Origin: Eubacterium nodatum ATCC 33099
Lineage (GTDB): Bacteria; Bacillota; Clostridia; Peptostreptococcales; Anaerovoracaceae
Direction of reading: 5' to 3'
Assembly: GCA_000510425.1 (NCBI GenBank)
Contig: AZKM01000018.1
Coordinates: 108,843 to 172,842 of the forward strand
Length of the DNA stretch: 64,000 bases
The notes beneath the pieces are model-generated. The model saw only the letters and a program-made list of their open reading frames with translations. It was not told where the DNA came from and made no database searches. Below are positions 45,574 through 53,956 of the stretch, in pieces. Every line of letters starts with the position of its first letter. Positions within the stretch are counted from its first letter, which is position 1. The translations under genes and the position numbers were made by a program.

Positions 45574-46503
45574 CTAAACTCCGTTTTTACGGTGTAATTC
45601 ATTGAAATAAACGAAAAAGCTGCTTCCTTTTCCCACTTTGGACTCCACATCTATGGTCATCGAAAGTTTATGAGCAATTTTCTTTGCCATATAAAGACCT
45701 ATCCCGCTTGACTTTTGGTTTAGTCTTCCGTTAAATCCGGAGTAGCCTTTGTCAAAGATTTTAGGAATGTCTTCGCTTCGTATTCCGATTCCGCTGTCTG
45801 AAATCACCAGTCTGTTTTTCGCTCTGTCAAAACTGATTTTAACCTTTCCGTTTTTCGTATATTTCACCGCATTTGATATTATCTGTTCCAGCAAAGCTGA
45901 AAGCCATTTTGCATCGGTTATAACCCTGTCACCCCGATTTTCATAAATAAGTCCAATATGATTTCTGATGAATATCCTTGAATATCTCTTCAATATAGGG
46001 TTTATCACTTTGTCCAGCTCCACAGAGGTAATATCCATATCCCTTTCATGATTAAACAATTTGAGATAGCTTAACGCCATATTCACATATCCTTCAATAT
46101 AAATCATTTCCGTCTTTAAATGCTCTATGTTATCCGTATCCTCCATTTCATCCAGAAGGAGCCTGGATACTGTAATGGGGGTTTTAATCTGGTGAACCCA
46201 TGTAAGGAAATATTCCTGCAAGTCTTTACGCTCCGAAAGATTTTCGCTCCGAAGAGTATTGTTCTCCGCTTTGATCTTAAATAATTCCTCTTTTAAAGTC
46301 ATTCTTTTTCGATACATGATAAAATACACTATTATATATATCGCTAAGATGAAAAGAATAAACTCCGCAGCCATTTTGAAATATTCCATCTCTAAATTTG
46401 CAATATAAAAGGTAATCCCAAATACACATATACAGAGAATTCCACAGATAACTGCGGGAAGAATCCCTTTAATATATCCGTACCATTTATCAGCTTTTTT
46501 CAT
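45574..46503 (-). CDS. BceS-type intramembrane-sensing histidine kinase
   Basis: 309 residues from the ATG at 46503, one base after the regulator stop with GAGAGGG upstream; a TTG at 46521 is possible but less likely. Two membrane segments (about 14-34 and 46-64) are joined by only some ten outside residues, so it has no sensor domain of its own and relies on the BceAB transporter. Phosphorylated His104 lies in 'TWVHQIKTPI'; 'ISNAVKYTK', 'DSGIGI' and 'SGIGLYM' complete the ATPase domain. Confidence 0.93.
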   Translation of the reverse strand: MKKADKWYGYIKGILPAVICGILCICVFGITFYIANLEMEYFKMAAEFILFILAIYIIVYFIMYRKRMTLKEELFKIKAENNTLRSENLSERKDLQEYFLTWVHQIKTPITVSRLLLDEMEDTDNIEHLKTEMIYIEGYVNMALSYLKLFNHERDMDITSVELDKVINPILKRYSRIFIRNHIGLIYENRGDRVITDAKWLSALLEQIISNAVKYTKNGKVKISFDRAKNRLVISDSGIGIRSEDIPKIFDKGYSGFNGRLNQKSSGIGLYMAKKIAHKLSMTIDVESKVGKGSSFFVYFNELHRKNGV

Positions 46504-46504
46504 G

Positions 46505-47182
46505 TTACAAATCCCTCTCAATAAAATATCCGCTTCCCTTCTTCGTTTTGATGAAGTCCGAAAGCCCTATGCTCTGAAGTTTTTTCCTCAGTCTGGCTAT
46601 ATTCACCGCCAAAGTATTATCATCAATAAAGTTATCACTCTGCCAGCATCTGTCCATGATTTCTTCACGCTTTGCAACGCCTCCCTGCTTCCTGAACAAA
46701 GTGTCCAAAATCAAAAGTTCCGTTTTGGTAAGGTCTGCACTTGCTCCGCAGAACTCCACTCTGTTTTCCGAAAGATAAAGCTGTACATCCCCGAATTTCA
46801 AGTATTCAATTTCATTCACAAAATTGTAACTTCGCCGTAAAACAGCCTGTATCTTGGCAATCAGAATTTCCATATTCAATGGTTTAGTTATATAATCATC
46901 TCCGCCAAACTGCATACCCATAATTATGTCCATATCCTCTGATTTTGATGATATAAAAATAATGGGAACTGTCGAAACCTTCCGTATCTCGTCACTCCAA
47001 TAGTACCCGTTAAAAAACGGCAACACAATATCCAAAAGTACCAGTTGGGGTTTGAAGCTATGAAAGATCTCCATAATATTATTAAAATCATCTGCGGCAA
47101 GAACCTCATAACCCCATTTTTCCAAATTACTGCTAAGTACTCTTACTATATTTTCATCATCTTCTACAATCAAAATTTTCAT
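46505..47182 (-). CDS. BceR-type response regulator
   Basis: 225 residues, OmpR family. Receiver with Asp8-Asp9 ('VEDDENIVRV'), phosphorylated Asp51 ('LLDIVLPFFNGYYW') and Lys in 'ITKPLN'; then a winged helix ('LTKTELLILDTL', 'DDNTLAVNIARLRKKL', 'KKGSGYFIE'). The 'NGYYW' after the Asp is characteristic of BceR regulators. It is first in the pair, with a -10 TATAAT (47201-47206) close upstream. Confidence 0.93.
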   Translation of the reverse strand: MKILIVEDDENIVRVLSSNLEKWGYEVLAADDFNNIMEIFHSFKPQLVLLDIVLPFFNGYYWSDEIRKVSTVPIIFISSKSEDMDIIMGMQFGGDDYITKPLNMEILIAKIQAVLRRSYNFVNEIEYLKFGDVQLYLSENRVEFCGASADLTKTELLILDTLFRKQGGVAKREEIMDRCWQSDNFIDDNTLAVNIARLRKKLQSIGLSDFIKTKKGSGYFIERDL

Positions 47183-47200
47183 AGCATCCCCTTCGTCTCT

Positions 47201-47206
47201 ATTATA
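47201..47206 (-). promoter_or_regulatory. -10 element upstream of bceR
   Basis: TATAAT on the minus strand, 19 bases before the bceR ATG. The -35 region is poor. A second, more distal candidate (TTGACA, 17 bases, AATAAA) lies around 47285-47313. The rest of the 47183-47508 gap shows only the palindrome at 47450-47471. Confidence 0.5.
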
Positions 47207-47449
47207 CGCTTCAATCTTAGTTCAAATCAGATATATCATATACCATCCCTAAGGTTCTAATTGGCAGAAAATCTCTCTATTTTTATTCCATAATCATTTC
47301 ATACTGTCAATAATTATCTATCCGCTGATTTTAAGCACATTATAGTATTATAGGAGAAATGATTTTGGGTGCATTATAACACAAATTCCACAAAATGAAA
47401 AAAGCCCCTGCATCCCGGGACATAATGTACTTCTTTTTATAATAATATC

Positions 47450-47471
47450 AGCACCGAAAATTTTCGGTGCT
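47450..47471. terminator. Perfect palindrome after the GntR gene, possible terminator
   Basis: AGCACCGAAAA / TTTTCGGTGCT, an 11-base perfect inverted repeat with no loop bases. Downstream T-runs are weak on either strand, so terminator function is uncertain. Confidence 0.45.
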
Positions 47472-47508
47472 AATTCTTTATCTTTTTATAAAATTTATAA
47501 CTTATCCC

Positions 47509-48197
47509 CTACTCACTATTATTGCTACGGGATCTGAAGGCTGATTCTCCCTCGTTTACAACGAACTCTTTCAGCTTCTTTACATGGTTATCTGAAACAA
47601 TTCTGGCCGCATCGCCATCGCCTGTTCTAATCGCTTCCAAAATTTCTTTGTGCTCCACCGGCATATTTTCGTATCTTGTAAAGTCTTCGTAATAAAGGTA
47701 TCTAAAACGGAGAGACAGTTCCTGAACCGATGAAAAAAGCTGTATCAGAGCTTTGTTTCCCGATAAGGCAACAATCTTATGGTGAAAACTTTCATCTGCC
47801 CGTATAATCTGTTCCATATCTCCGGAGGCAATGGCTTCCGAATAGTCGGTAACTTTTTTTCCAAACCCTCCAGTTCTTCTTTGGTAATTCTCTTGGCAGT
47901 CAAAGAAGCTGCCAGCGCTTCCAAATCTTCACGAACCACCAATGTATCTACCATTTCTTTTACGGAAACATCAGAAACATAGGCTCCCCGCCTAGGTTCA
48001 ATTACCACCAACGCTTCCTTCTCCAGCTTTCTGATAGCCTCACGAACAGGGGTACGGCTCACTCCAAGGTCTTCAGCCAGTTCAACCTCCATCATTCTAG
48101 TTCCCGGTGCAATTTTGCCGGTCAAAATCTGAATTTTAAGTTGTTCATAAACGATTTCTCTCAAAGGTCTATGATTTTGTAATTCAAAATTTAACAT
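47509..48197 (-). pseudogene. GntR/FadR-type regulator interrupted by a frameshift
   Basis: The first part (from the ATG at 48197) has the GntR winged helix: 'LREIVYEQLKIQILTGKI', 'VELAEDLGVSRTPVREAIRK', 'RRGAYVSDVS'. After '...ELEGLEKK' the frame leaves the family sequence, and the correct continuation ('VTDYSEAIASGDMEQIIRAD' and the FCD-type helical domain with 'FHHKIVALSGN') is in the -1 frame down to 47509. The join is a run of seven A in GGAAAAAAAG (47854-47860 as T on the plus strand). Either one A was lost, or the ribosome shifts at A-AAA-AAG. Full length would be about 229 residues. It follows ispE by 18 bases. Confidence 0.85.
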
Positions 48198-48215
48198 TTC
48201 TCCTCTTTCTTCTTT

Positions 48216-49196
48216 CTATCTCGCAGTGTAGGTCCAATAGGACTCATATCCCTCTTTTCTCAAGGCATTTGACAGCATCATGGCATCATTCATATCATCA
48301 AAGACAGCAAACACCGTTGGCCCGCTGCCACTCATCAGGCACACCCGGGGGTTATATTTTTCCATTTTAGATTTCAATACACCGACAGCAGGATAAGCCT
48401 TCAGCGTATAATTTTCCAACACATTGATAAACTCTTCATATATGTCAGAGGATTTTTCATTGAGCATAGTTTCCAGTCTGTCATTATTCGGTCTTCTATC
48501 AACAACGGCATCATCTATGTTGGCATATACCTCTGCAGTGGAGACGCTGAAATTAGGTTTTGCAATGACTACAGCTTTACTTATTCCACGCAGTTTCTTC
48601 ATCTCCGTGCCTCTACCCCTTGCTCGTACACAACTTGCAGCCATTTTGTCGTTTCCGACCGGCGCAGGGAGCTTCTTATTCATCTTTGCCTGACCCAACG
48701 CACAAAATGGAACATCTGAACCAAGTTCTTCGCATATATCACATATTTGGGCAAGTGACAGCTTAAGCTTCCAGAGGGCGTTTATTCCATGCACAACTGC
48801 CGCTCCGTTTCCGGAGCCTCCTGCCATTCCGGCACCGACAGGAATCCTTTTAAAAATACTGATTATAATTTTTCCACCGTTTTTCTTTTCACCGAAACGA
48901 TTTATCATCAGTTCAGCGGCTCTGTATGCCAGATTCCTTTCATCTGTCGGAAGATAAACCCGATTCGTGGTGAGTTTAATCTGAAATTTCTCCCAGGGTT
49001 TCCCCCTATCTGACTCAATTCCGGAGTTATCTTGATTAGGTGAATCAGCATTTGCTTCAAAAGAAATCTCAACATCATCATGAAAGGCAAGCTGCTGCAT
49101 AATCATATCCACATCGTGAAATCCATTTGGCTGTGCTTTCCCGACATCTATCGAAAGATTTATCTTGGCGTAGGACTTAACAGTAATTTTTTTCAT
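48216..49196 (-). CDS. ispE: 4-diphosphocytidyl-2-C-methyl-D-erythritol kinase
   Basis: GHMP kinase of the methylerythritol-phosphate isoprenoid pathway. 326 residues, a little longer than usual owing to an insert around residues 55-70 and another around 180-195 ('MNKKLPAPVGNDKMAAS'). 'SYAKINLSIDVG' and the glycine-rich 'VGAGMAGGSGNGAAVV' and 'MSGSGPTVFAVF' are diagnostic. It is followed by the GntR gene, a pairing often seen in Clostridia. Confidence 0.95.
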   Translation of the reverse strand: MKKITVKSYAKINLSIDVGKAQPNGFHDVDMIMQQLAFHDDVEISFEANADSPNQDNSGIESDRGKPWEKFQIKLTTNRVYLPTDERNLAYRAAELMINRFGEKKNGGKIIISIFKRIPVGAGMAGGSGNGAAVVHGINALWKLKLSLAQICDICEELGSDVPFCALGQAKMNKKLPAPVGNDKMAASCVRARGRGTEMKKLRGISKAVVIAKPNFSVSTAEVYANIDDAVVDRRPNNDRLETMLNEKSSDIYEEFINVLENYTLKAYPAVGVLKSKMEKYNPRVCLMSGSGPTVFAVFDDMNDAMMLSNALRKEGYESYWTYTAR

Positions 49197-49271
49197 AGTA
49201 TCTCTTTTTTATTATCTTAACAAGAACCTTTCTTGATTCCCCAACGCAAATCTGACTCTTGGGTTATTTCC

Positions 49272-50174
49272 TTATCTTCTGCGTTTACTCTTGCCGCTGC
49301 TTTTTCTCGTTGTTGCTTTAGCTTTTTTCGGTGCTTTAGCGTAATTATTTGCCTTCAATTCTCTTTTTCGTTCTTCTTCTGCTGCCTTCTTTGCCTCTGC
49401 AATGGCTTTTCTTCCTGTCTTGTAGGTACTTCCCGCAGCCGAAATCGGTCTAGGTCCGGAAACCTTATAAACACTTGTGTTATTCTTTTCTTTTTCCTCT
49501 ACCGGAAGCTGAATCTTGTTCGCTTTCTTCCTTGCAACTTCCTTTTCGTGTTTTGCCATCACTTCTTCAACAGACTTTCCTGTCTTCTTTGCTTCTTTAT
49601 ATGGATTGAAAGTTGCTTCCTTTTCTTTGCCTTCTTCCTCATGGGACTTTCTCGACTGTCTTATACTGAAAATAATCATACCGCCGAAAAGAAGTGCCAT
49701 CATAACCATATAAATCATAGTGTTTCTGCTCTGATTTATGGTTTTGAAGGTGATTTTTTCATCTTTTCCAAGAGAATTTCCGTTATTGTCAACGAAATCC
49801 TTGGAAATAGTACAGGTGTATTCCGTATCATCCTGAAGAACATATTTTCCCTTACCTACCGTTTTTACCTTCGTGGTATCCACCAGAATCAGGGCATACT
49901 TGGGATTTTTCTTATCATATGCAATAATCGAAGGAAATTCTTTCCCCGAAGAATCTGTGATTTTAAACGCATTTCTGTTAGCTTTCTTTGAAGCATCATT
50001 ACCGACCTCTTTGCTGAAGAAAACCTTTACACACATGTTGTCCTTAATAGTATTCTTCGTTCCGTCTTCCGGAAAGGTCTTATCTATCTTGAAGTTTTCC
50101 GCTCCAAAACTCATTACTCCTGTCATCATCACTATTACTAGGATGGCACTTAACATTGCGCCAATTCTTTTCAT
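49272..50174 (-). CDS. Exported Ig-like protein with membrane anchor and very basic tail
   Basis: 300 residues. An N-terminal signal peptide ('RIGAMLSAILVIVMMTGVMS') is followed by a roughly 120-residue extracellular domain resembling bacterial Ig-like Big_5 folds ('TFPEDGTKNTIKDNMCVKVF', 'EYTCTISKDFVDNNGNSLG'), a membrane segment at about 154-172, and a cytoplasmic tail rich in Lys, Ala and Arg ending 'KSSGKSKRRR'. The extreme basic tail might bind nucleic acid or acidic lipids. The start overlaps the tadA stop by four bases. No closer family recognised. Confidence 0.8.
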   Translation of the reverse strand: MKRIGAMLSAILVIVMMTGVMSFGAENFKIDKTFPEDGTKNTIKDNMCVKVFFSKEVGNDASKKANRNAFKITDSSGKEFPSIIAYDKKNPKYALILVDTTKVKTVGKGKYVLQDDTEYTCTISKDFVDNNGNSLGKDEKITFKTINQSRNTMIYMVMMALLFGGMIIFSIRQSRKSHEEEGKEKEATFNPYKEAKKTGKSVEEVMAKHEKEVARKKANKIQLPVEEKEKNNTSVYKVSGPRPISAAGSTYKTGRKAIAEAKKAAEEERKRELKANNYAKAPKKAKATTRKSSGKSKRRR

Positions 50175-50650
50175 ATTTTACTCCTCCGATTCTTTTTTCT
50201 GTCTTTTCTCAGCTTCACAAAAAATTCCTTCAGTATTTGGGAACATTCATCTTCCAGTATACCTGTCTCCACCACCAAACTGTGATTAAACCGATCTTCC
50301 TGAACAATGTTCAGGACAGAGCCACATGCACCGGCTTTCGGATCCATGGTACCGATATAAAGCTTATCAATTCGGCTCCATACCAAAGCCCCCGCACACA
50401 TAGAACAAGGCTCACAGGTCACGTACATTTCGCAACCGGAAAGCCTCCAACCACCTAGTTTCTGTGCAGCATTCCTAATAGCAAGTATTTCTGCATGAGC
50501 AGTAGGGTCTCCGAAAGTTTCCGTCAGGTTATGACCTCGAGAAATTATTTCTCCGTCTCTTACGATTACAGCACCTATAGGAACCTCTCCCAGTTCACCT
50601 GCACAAGCTGCCTCTTGCAAAGCTTCTTTCATAAATTTGTACTTATTCAT
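50171..50650 (-). CDS. tadA: tRNA-specific adenosine deaminase TadA
   Basis: Converts A34 to inosine in tRNA-Arg(ACG). The zinc site is clear: 'DPTAHAEILAIR' (HAE) and 'TCEPCSMCAGAL' (PCxxC). 159 residues from the ATG at 50650; the open frame upstream is not protein-like. A consensus -10 ends only nine bases before this ATG, so the message has almost no leader and no ribosome site. Confidence 0.93.
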   Translation of the reverse strand: MNKYKFMKEALQEAACAGELGEVPIGAVIVRDGEIISRGHNLTETFGDPTAHAEILAIRNAAQKLGGWRLSGCEMYVTCEPCSMCAGALVWSRIDKLYIGTMDPKAGACGSVLNIVQEDRFNHSLVVETGILEDECSQILKEFFVKLRKDRKKNRRSKI

Positions 50651-50659
50651 ACACGCAAG

Positions 50660-50688
50660 ATTATACAATAGATTACAAATAGGTTCAA
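50660..50688 (-). promoter_or_regulatory. Near-leaderless promoter of tadA
   Basis: On the minus strand: -35 TTGAAC (50683-50688), 17-base spacer, -10 TATAAT (50660-50665). The tadA ATG is at 50650, so transcription should begin within about 2-4 bases of it. Confidence 0.7.
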
Positions 50689-50763
50689 GTGTTTTGTGGG
50701 CTTTTGCACCGAATTGAATACAAAATACACGGGTAATTCCTAAAATGAATTTTTCTAAAACTA

Positions 50764-50792
50764 TTGACAGCACTCAGGGTTTGTGATATAAA
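50764..50792 (+). promoter_or_regulatory. Promoter of the pyrimidine operon
   Basis: -35 TTGACA (50764-50769), 17-base spacer, -10 TATAAA (50787-50792). The leader to pyrC is only about 34 bases, too short for a PyrR-type attenuator. Confidence 0.8.
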
Positions 50793-50832
50793 ATTAAAGA
50801 TTTAAGTTTTTTATATTGTGAAAGGAAATCTC

Positions 50833-52110
50833 ATGGCACTTTTACTGAAAAATGCTGATGTCTATTTGAACAAGCTTTTCCAAAGGGTCGATATACTCGT
50901 TACCGGGGAGAAGCTTTTTGTTTTTGATAAATCGGCGAATTGCAATGAACCTATAGAAACCGTTATTGATTTAAAAAATAAATTTATACTACCCGGCTTT
51001 GCGGATGTACATGTACACTTTCGTGAACCCGGGTTTTCTTATAAAGGAACCATAAAAACAGGATGCCTGGCAGCTGCCAAGGGAGGCTACACCCATGTCT
51101 GCACGATGCCGAATCTCAATCCGCCACCATCCACCTTAGAAAATCTACAAAAGCAGCTTGATATAATAAAAAAAGATGCCTGCATAAATGTCACCCCCTA
51201 CGGAACAATCACCATGAAGCAGGATGGACAAAGCACCCTGTCTAAAATGGAGGAGTTAGCACCCTATGTTTGTGCTTTCAGTGACGACGGCAGGGGCGTT
51301 CAAACAAAGCTTCTCATGGAAGATGCCATGAAAAGGGCTAAATACCTCGGAAAACTGATAGTTGCCCACTGTGAAGATGAAACATTGCTTGGGGGAAATG
51401 CTATACATGACGGAAAACTTGCAAAATTGATGGGAATCAAAGGAATTTCTTCGGAAAGCGAATGGAAACAGGTTGAGCGTGATGTAGAACTTGCAGCAAA
51501 GACCGGATGCGGTTACCATGTTTGTCATGTTTCTACAAAAGAAACTATAGAAATAATCAGGCAGGCAAAGAAAAGCGACATTGATGTAACCTGTGAAACC
51601 GCACCTCACTACCTTCTGATGTCAGATATGGATCTCGAAGATCTGGGAAGATTTAAAATGAATCCGCCTATCAGAGATGCCTCAGATAAGGAAGCCCTCC
51701 GAGAAGGACTTTATGACGGAACCATAGACATGATAGCCACAGACCATGCTCCCCATAGCGAAGCTGAAAAATCTAAAGGACTTTTAAAAAGCGCCTTTGG
51801 AATCGTAGGACTTGAAACCGCATTTCCACTGTTATATACAAATCTTGTTAAAAAAGACAAACTTATAACCTTTGAAAAATTAGTGGAAGTCATGGCAGAA
51901 AATCCGAGAAAGCGTTTCAGGCTGCCGGGCGGAGAAATAAAAAACGGTGGAATCCCTCAGCTTTCAGTATGGGATTTAGACGCAGACTACGAGATAGACT
52001 CTAAAAAGTTTTCAAGTCTTGGGAAGGCGACCCCTTTTGAGCATTGGAAGGTTTTCGGTAAATTGCAAATGACAATTTCAAATGGTGAAATTGTTTATGC
52101 GGAATCCTGA
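50833..52110 (+). CDS. pyrC: Dihydroorotase
   Basis: Cyclises carbamoyl-aspartate to dihydroorotate. 425 residues from the ATG at 50833 with GAAAGGAA upstream; an in-frame GTG at 50818 is less likely. Type I dihydroorotase: metal-binding 'ADVHVHFREPG', and 'IATDHAPHS' with the catalytic Asp; other His ligands are in 'VAHCED' and 'HVCHVS'. First gene of the pyr operon. Confidence 0.95.
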   Translation: MALLLKNADVYLNKLFQRVDILVTGEKLFVFDKSANCNEPIETVIDLKNKFILPGFADVHVHFREPGFSYKGTIKTGCLAAAKGGYTHVCTMPNLNPPPSTLENLQKQLDIIKKDACINVTPYGTITMKQDGQSTLSKMEELAPYVCAFSDDGRGVQTKLLMEDAMKRAKYLGKLIVAHCEDETLLGGNAIHDGKLAKLMGIKGISSESEWKQVERDVELAAKTGCGYHVCHVSTKETIEIIRQAKKSDIDVTCETAPHYLLMSDMDLEDLGRFKMNPPIRDASDKEALREGLYDGTIDMIATDHAPHSEAEKSKGLLKSAFGIVGLETAFPLLYTNLVKKDKLITFEKLVEVMAENPRKRFRLPGGEIKNGGIPQLSVWDLDADYEIDSKKFSSLGKATPFEHWKVFGKLQMTISNGEIVYAES

Positions 52111-52145
52111 TTAAAAAAACTTATTAAAGAAAGGACTTAAATAAA

Positions 52146-53009
52146 TTGAAAGATCAAATTCTAACAATTTCGTCGGTGAAAAAGCTCCAAAATGATATTT
52201 TCAAAATGGTTCTTGCCGGAGACTGCTCAGAAATCACCGCTCCCGGACAATTTGTAAATATAAAACTTGACGGCTTCTTCCTGAGGCGTCCCATTTCAAT
52301 TGCCGACTACACTGAATCTTCCCTGACAATTATCTACAAAACTGTGGGAAAAGGTACAAAATTTATGGCAAGTCTTCGTGTAGGAAAAACGCTTCAGGTT
52401 CTAATGCCTTTGGGCAACGGTTTCGATTTGAACAAAATTGAAAGTCAACTCAACTACAGCAAAGATGAATCAGCAAGACTCAACCATATTTCATCGGAGG
52501 GTGTAAATCCTGTCTTAAAGGACGAAATACCTTTCAAAGGAAATAAGAACCATCCCGAGAAAAAAAATCCCATAGTTTTGATAGGCGGAGGCATTGGACT
52601 TCCACCGATGCTCTCGCTGAGTAAGGCTTTATTGAAAAAAGGAATTATTCCTACAGTAATCGCCGGTTTCAATTCCCAAAATGATGTGATTTTAGAAAAA
52701 GAATTTAACACCATGGGAATTTCCCCGATAGTCACAACAGTTGATGGCAGTTACGGAGCTAAAGGGCTTGTAACAGAACCGCTTGCAGATATTTTAGCCA
52801 CACAGCCCAATGCCTATGTCTGTACCTGCGGACCTGAACCTATGTTAAAAGCGATTCATGAATCGGCTCCCCAAGGACAATTCAGCTTTGAGGCAAGAAT
52901 GGCATGTGGGTTCGGAGCCTGTATGGGCTGCACCTGTAAAACCAAATACGGCAGTAAACGAATTTGTACTGACGGGCCCGTTTTAGAAAGGGATGAAATT
53001 ATATGGTAA
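52146..53009 (+). CDS. pyrK: Dihydroorotate dehydrogenase electron-transfer subunit PyrK
   Basis: FAD and 2Fe-2S protein that passes electrons from PyrD to NAD. 287 residues with a TTG start at 52146 (AAAGGA upstream); no better ATG exists. FAD-binding 'LRRPISIADY', NAD-binding 'LIGGGIGLPPML', and cluster cysteines 254, 259, 262 and 274 in 'CGFGACMGC' and 'ICTDGP'. Residues about 97-140 are a hydrophilic insert between the two domains, not usual for the family. It overlaps pyrD by seven bases. Confidence 0.93.
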   Translation: MKDQILTISSVKKLQNDIFKMVLAGDCSEITAPGQFVNIKLDGFFLRRPISIADYTESSLTIIYKTVGKGTKFMASLRVGKTLQVLMPLGNGFDLNKIESQLNYSKDESARLNHISSEGVNPVLKDEIPFKGNKNHPEKKNPIVLIGGGIGLPPMLSLSKALLKKGIIPTVIAGFNSQNDVILEKEFNTMGISPIVTTVDGSYGAKGLVTEPLADILATQPNAYVCTCGPEPMLKAIHESAPQGQFSFEARMACGFGACMGCTCKTKYGSKRICTDGPVLERDEIIW

Positions 53010-53956
53010 ACAATAAAGAAAAAGATATAATAAATCGGAATCCAGATATAGATACCTGTGTACAGCTATGTGGCTTAACTCTGGATAATCCAATAATCCC
53101 CGCCAGCGGTACCTTCGGCTACGGGCAGGAATTTGCAAAGCTTTACGATATAAACATTTTAGGCTCCATCTCTTTTAAGGGAACAACTCCCGAAGAAAGA
53201 TTTGGTAATAAGCTCCCCAGAATCGCCGAATGCAAAGAGGGAATGTTGAACTCTGTGGGACTTCAAAATCCCGGGGTTGAAGCGGTGGTATCTTCTGAGC
53301 TTCCCGCACTTGCAAGGATCTATTCAAAACCCGTCATCGCCAATATAAGCGGATTTTCAATAGATGACTATGTAACCTGTGCCAAAGCTATGGACAAGGA
53401 ATCACAGGTCGGAATAATTGAAGTAAACATAAGCTGCCCAAATGTTCACAACGGCGGCATGGCCTTTGGCACTTCTGCCGAAGATGCTGCAGAAGTGACA
53501 AAGGCAGTGATGTCAGTTACGAAAAAACCGATTTTCATGAAGTTGAGCCCGAATGTAACTGACATCGTCGGCATCGCCAAGGCTTGCGAAGATGCCGGTG
53601 CCGCCGGAATATCAATGATAAACACACTGCTTGGAATGAGAATAGACATAAATAAAAGAAAACCTGTTTTAGCAAACAAAATGGGCGGGTACTCCGGACC
53701 TGCAATTTTTCCGGTAGCACTCCGAATGGTATATCAGGTAGCCCGGGCTGTCAATATTCCGATTATAGGCATGGGAGGAATCTCTTCTTCCGACGATGTT
53801 ATCGAAATGATGATGGCAGGAGCTACAGCAGTTCAAATCGGTGCGGCAAACCTTGTAAATCCTTATGTATGCAAAGAAATAATTGAAGATCTTCCGGACA
53901 AAATGAAGGCTTTGGGAATACAAAATCTGAATGAAATTATAGGAGTAGTTAAATAA
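53003..53956 (+). CDS. pyrD: Dihydroorotate dehydrogenase, catalytic subunit (PyrDB type)
   Basis: Oxidises dihydroorotate to orotate on FMN, with PyrK as partner, which defines the NAD-linked class 1B enzyme. 317 residues. 'NPIIPASGTFGYGQEF', 'NISCPNVHNGG', 'KLSPNVTDI' and 'GMGGISSSDDVIEMMMAGA' are typical. The stop overlaps the pyrF start by one base. Confidence 0.96.
   Translation: MVNNKEKDIINRNPDIDTCVQLCGLTLDNPIIPASGTFGYGQEFAKLYDINILGSISFKGTTPEERFGNKLPRIAECKEGMLNSVGLQNPGVEAVVSSELPALARIYSKPVIANISGFSIDDYVTCAKAMDKESQVGIIEVNISCPNVHNGGMAFGTSAEDAAEVTKAVMSVTKKPIFMKLSPNVTDIVGIAKACEDAGAAGISMINTLLGMRIDINKRKPVLANKMGGYSGPAIFPVALRMVYQVARAVNIPIIGMGGISSSDDVIEMMMAGATAVQIGAANLVNPYVCKEIIEDLPDKMKALGIQNLNEIIGVVK

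Noticed and set aside
47341..47390. Plus-strand ribosome site with a six-codon frame
   Set aside because: AGGAGAA before ATG looks good, but the frame stops after six codons and no promoter or following gene is present.
52130..52145. Alternative ATG start for pyrK
   Set aside because: No ATG lies near the N-terminal family boundary; the TTG at 52146 with AAAGGA upstream is the best start.
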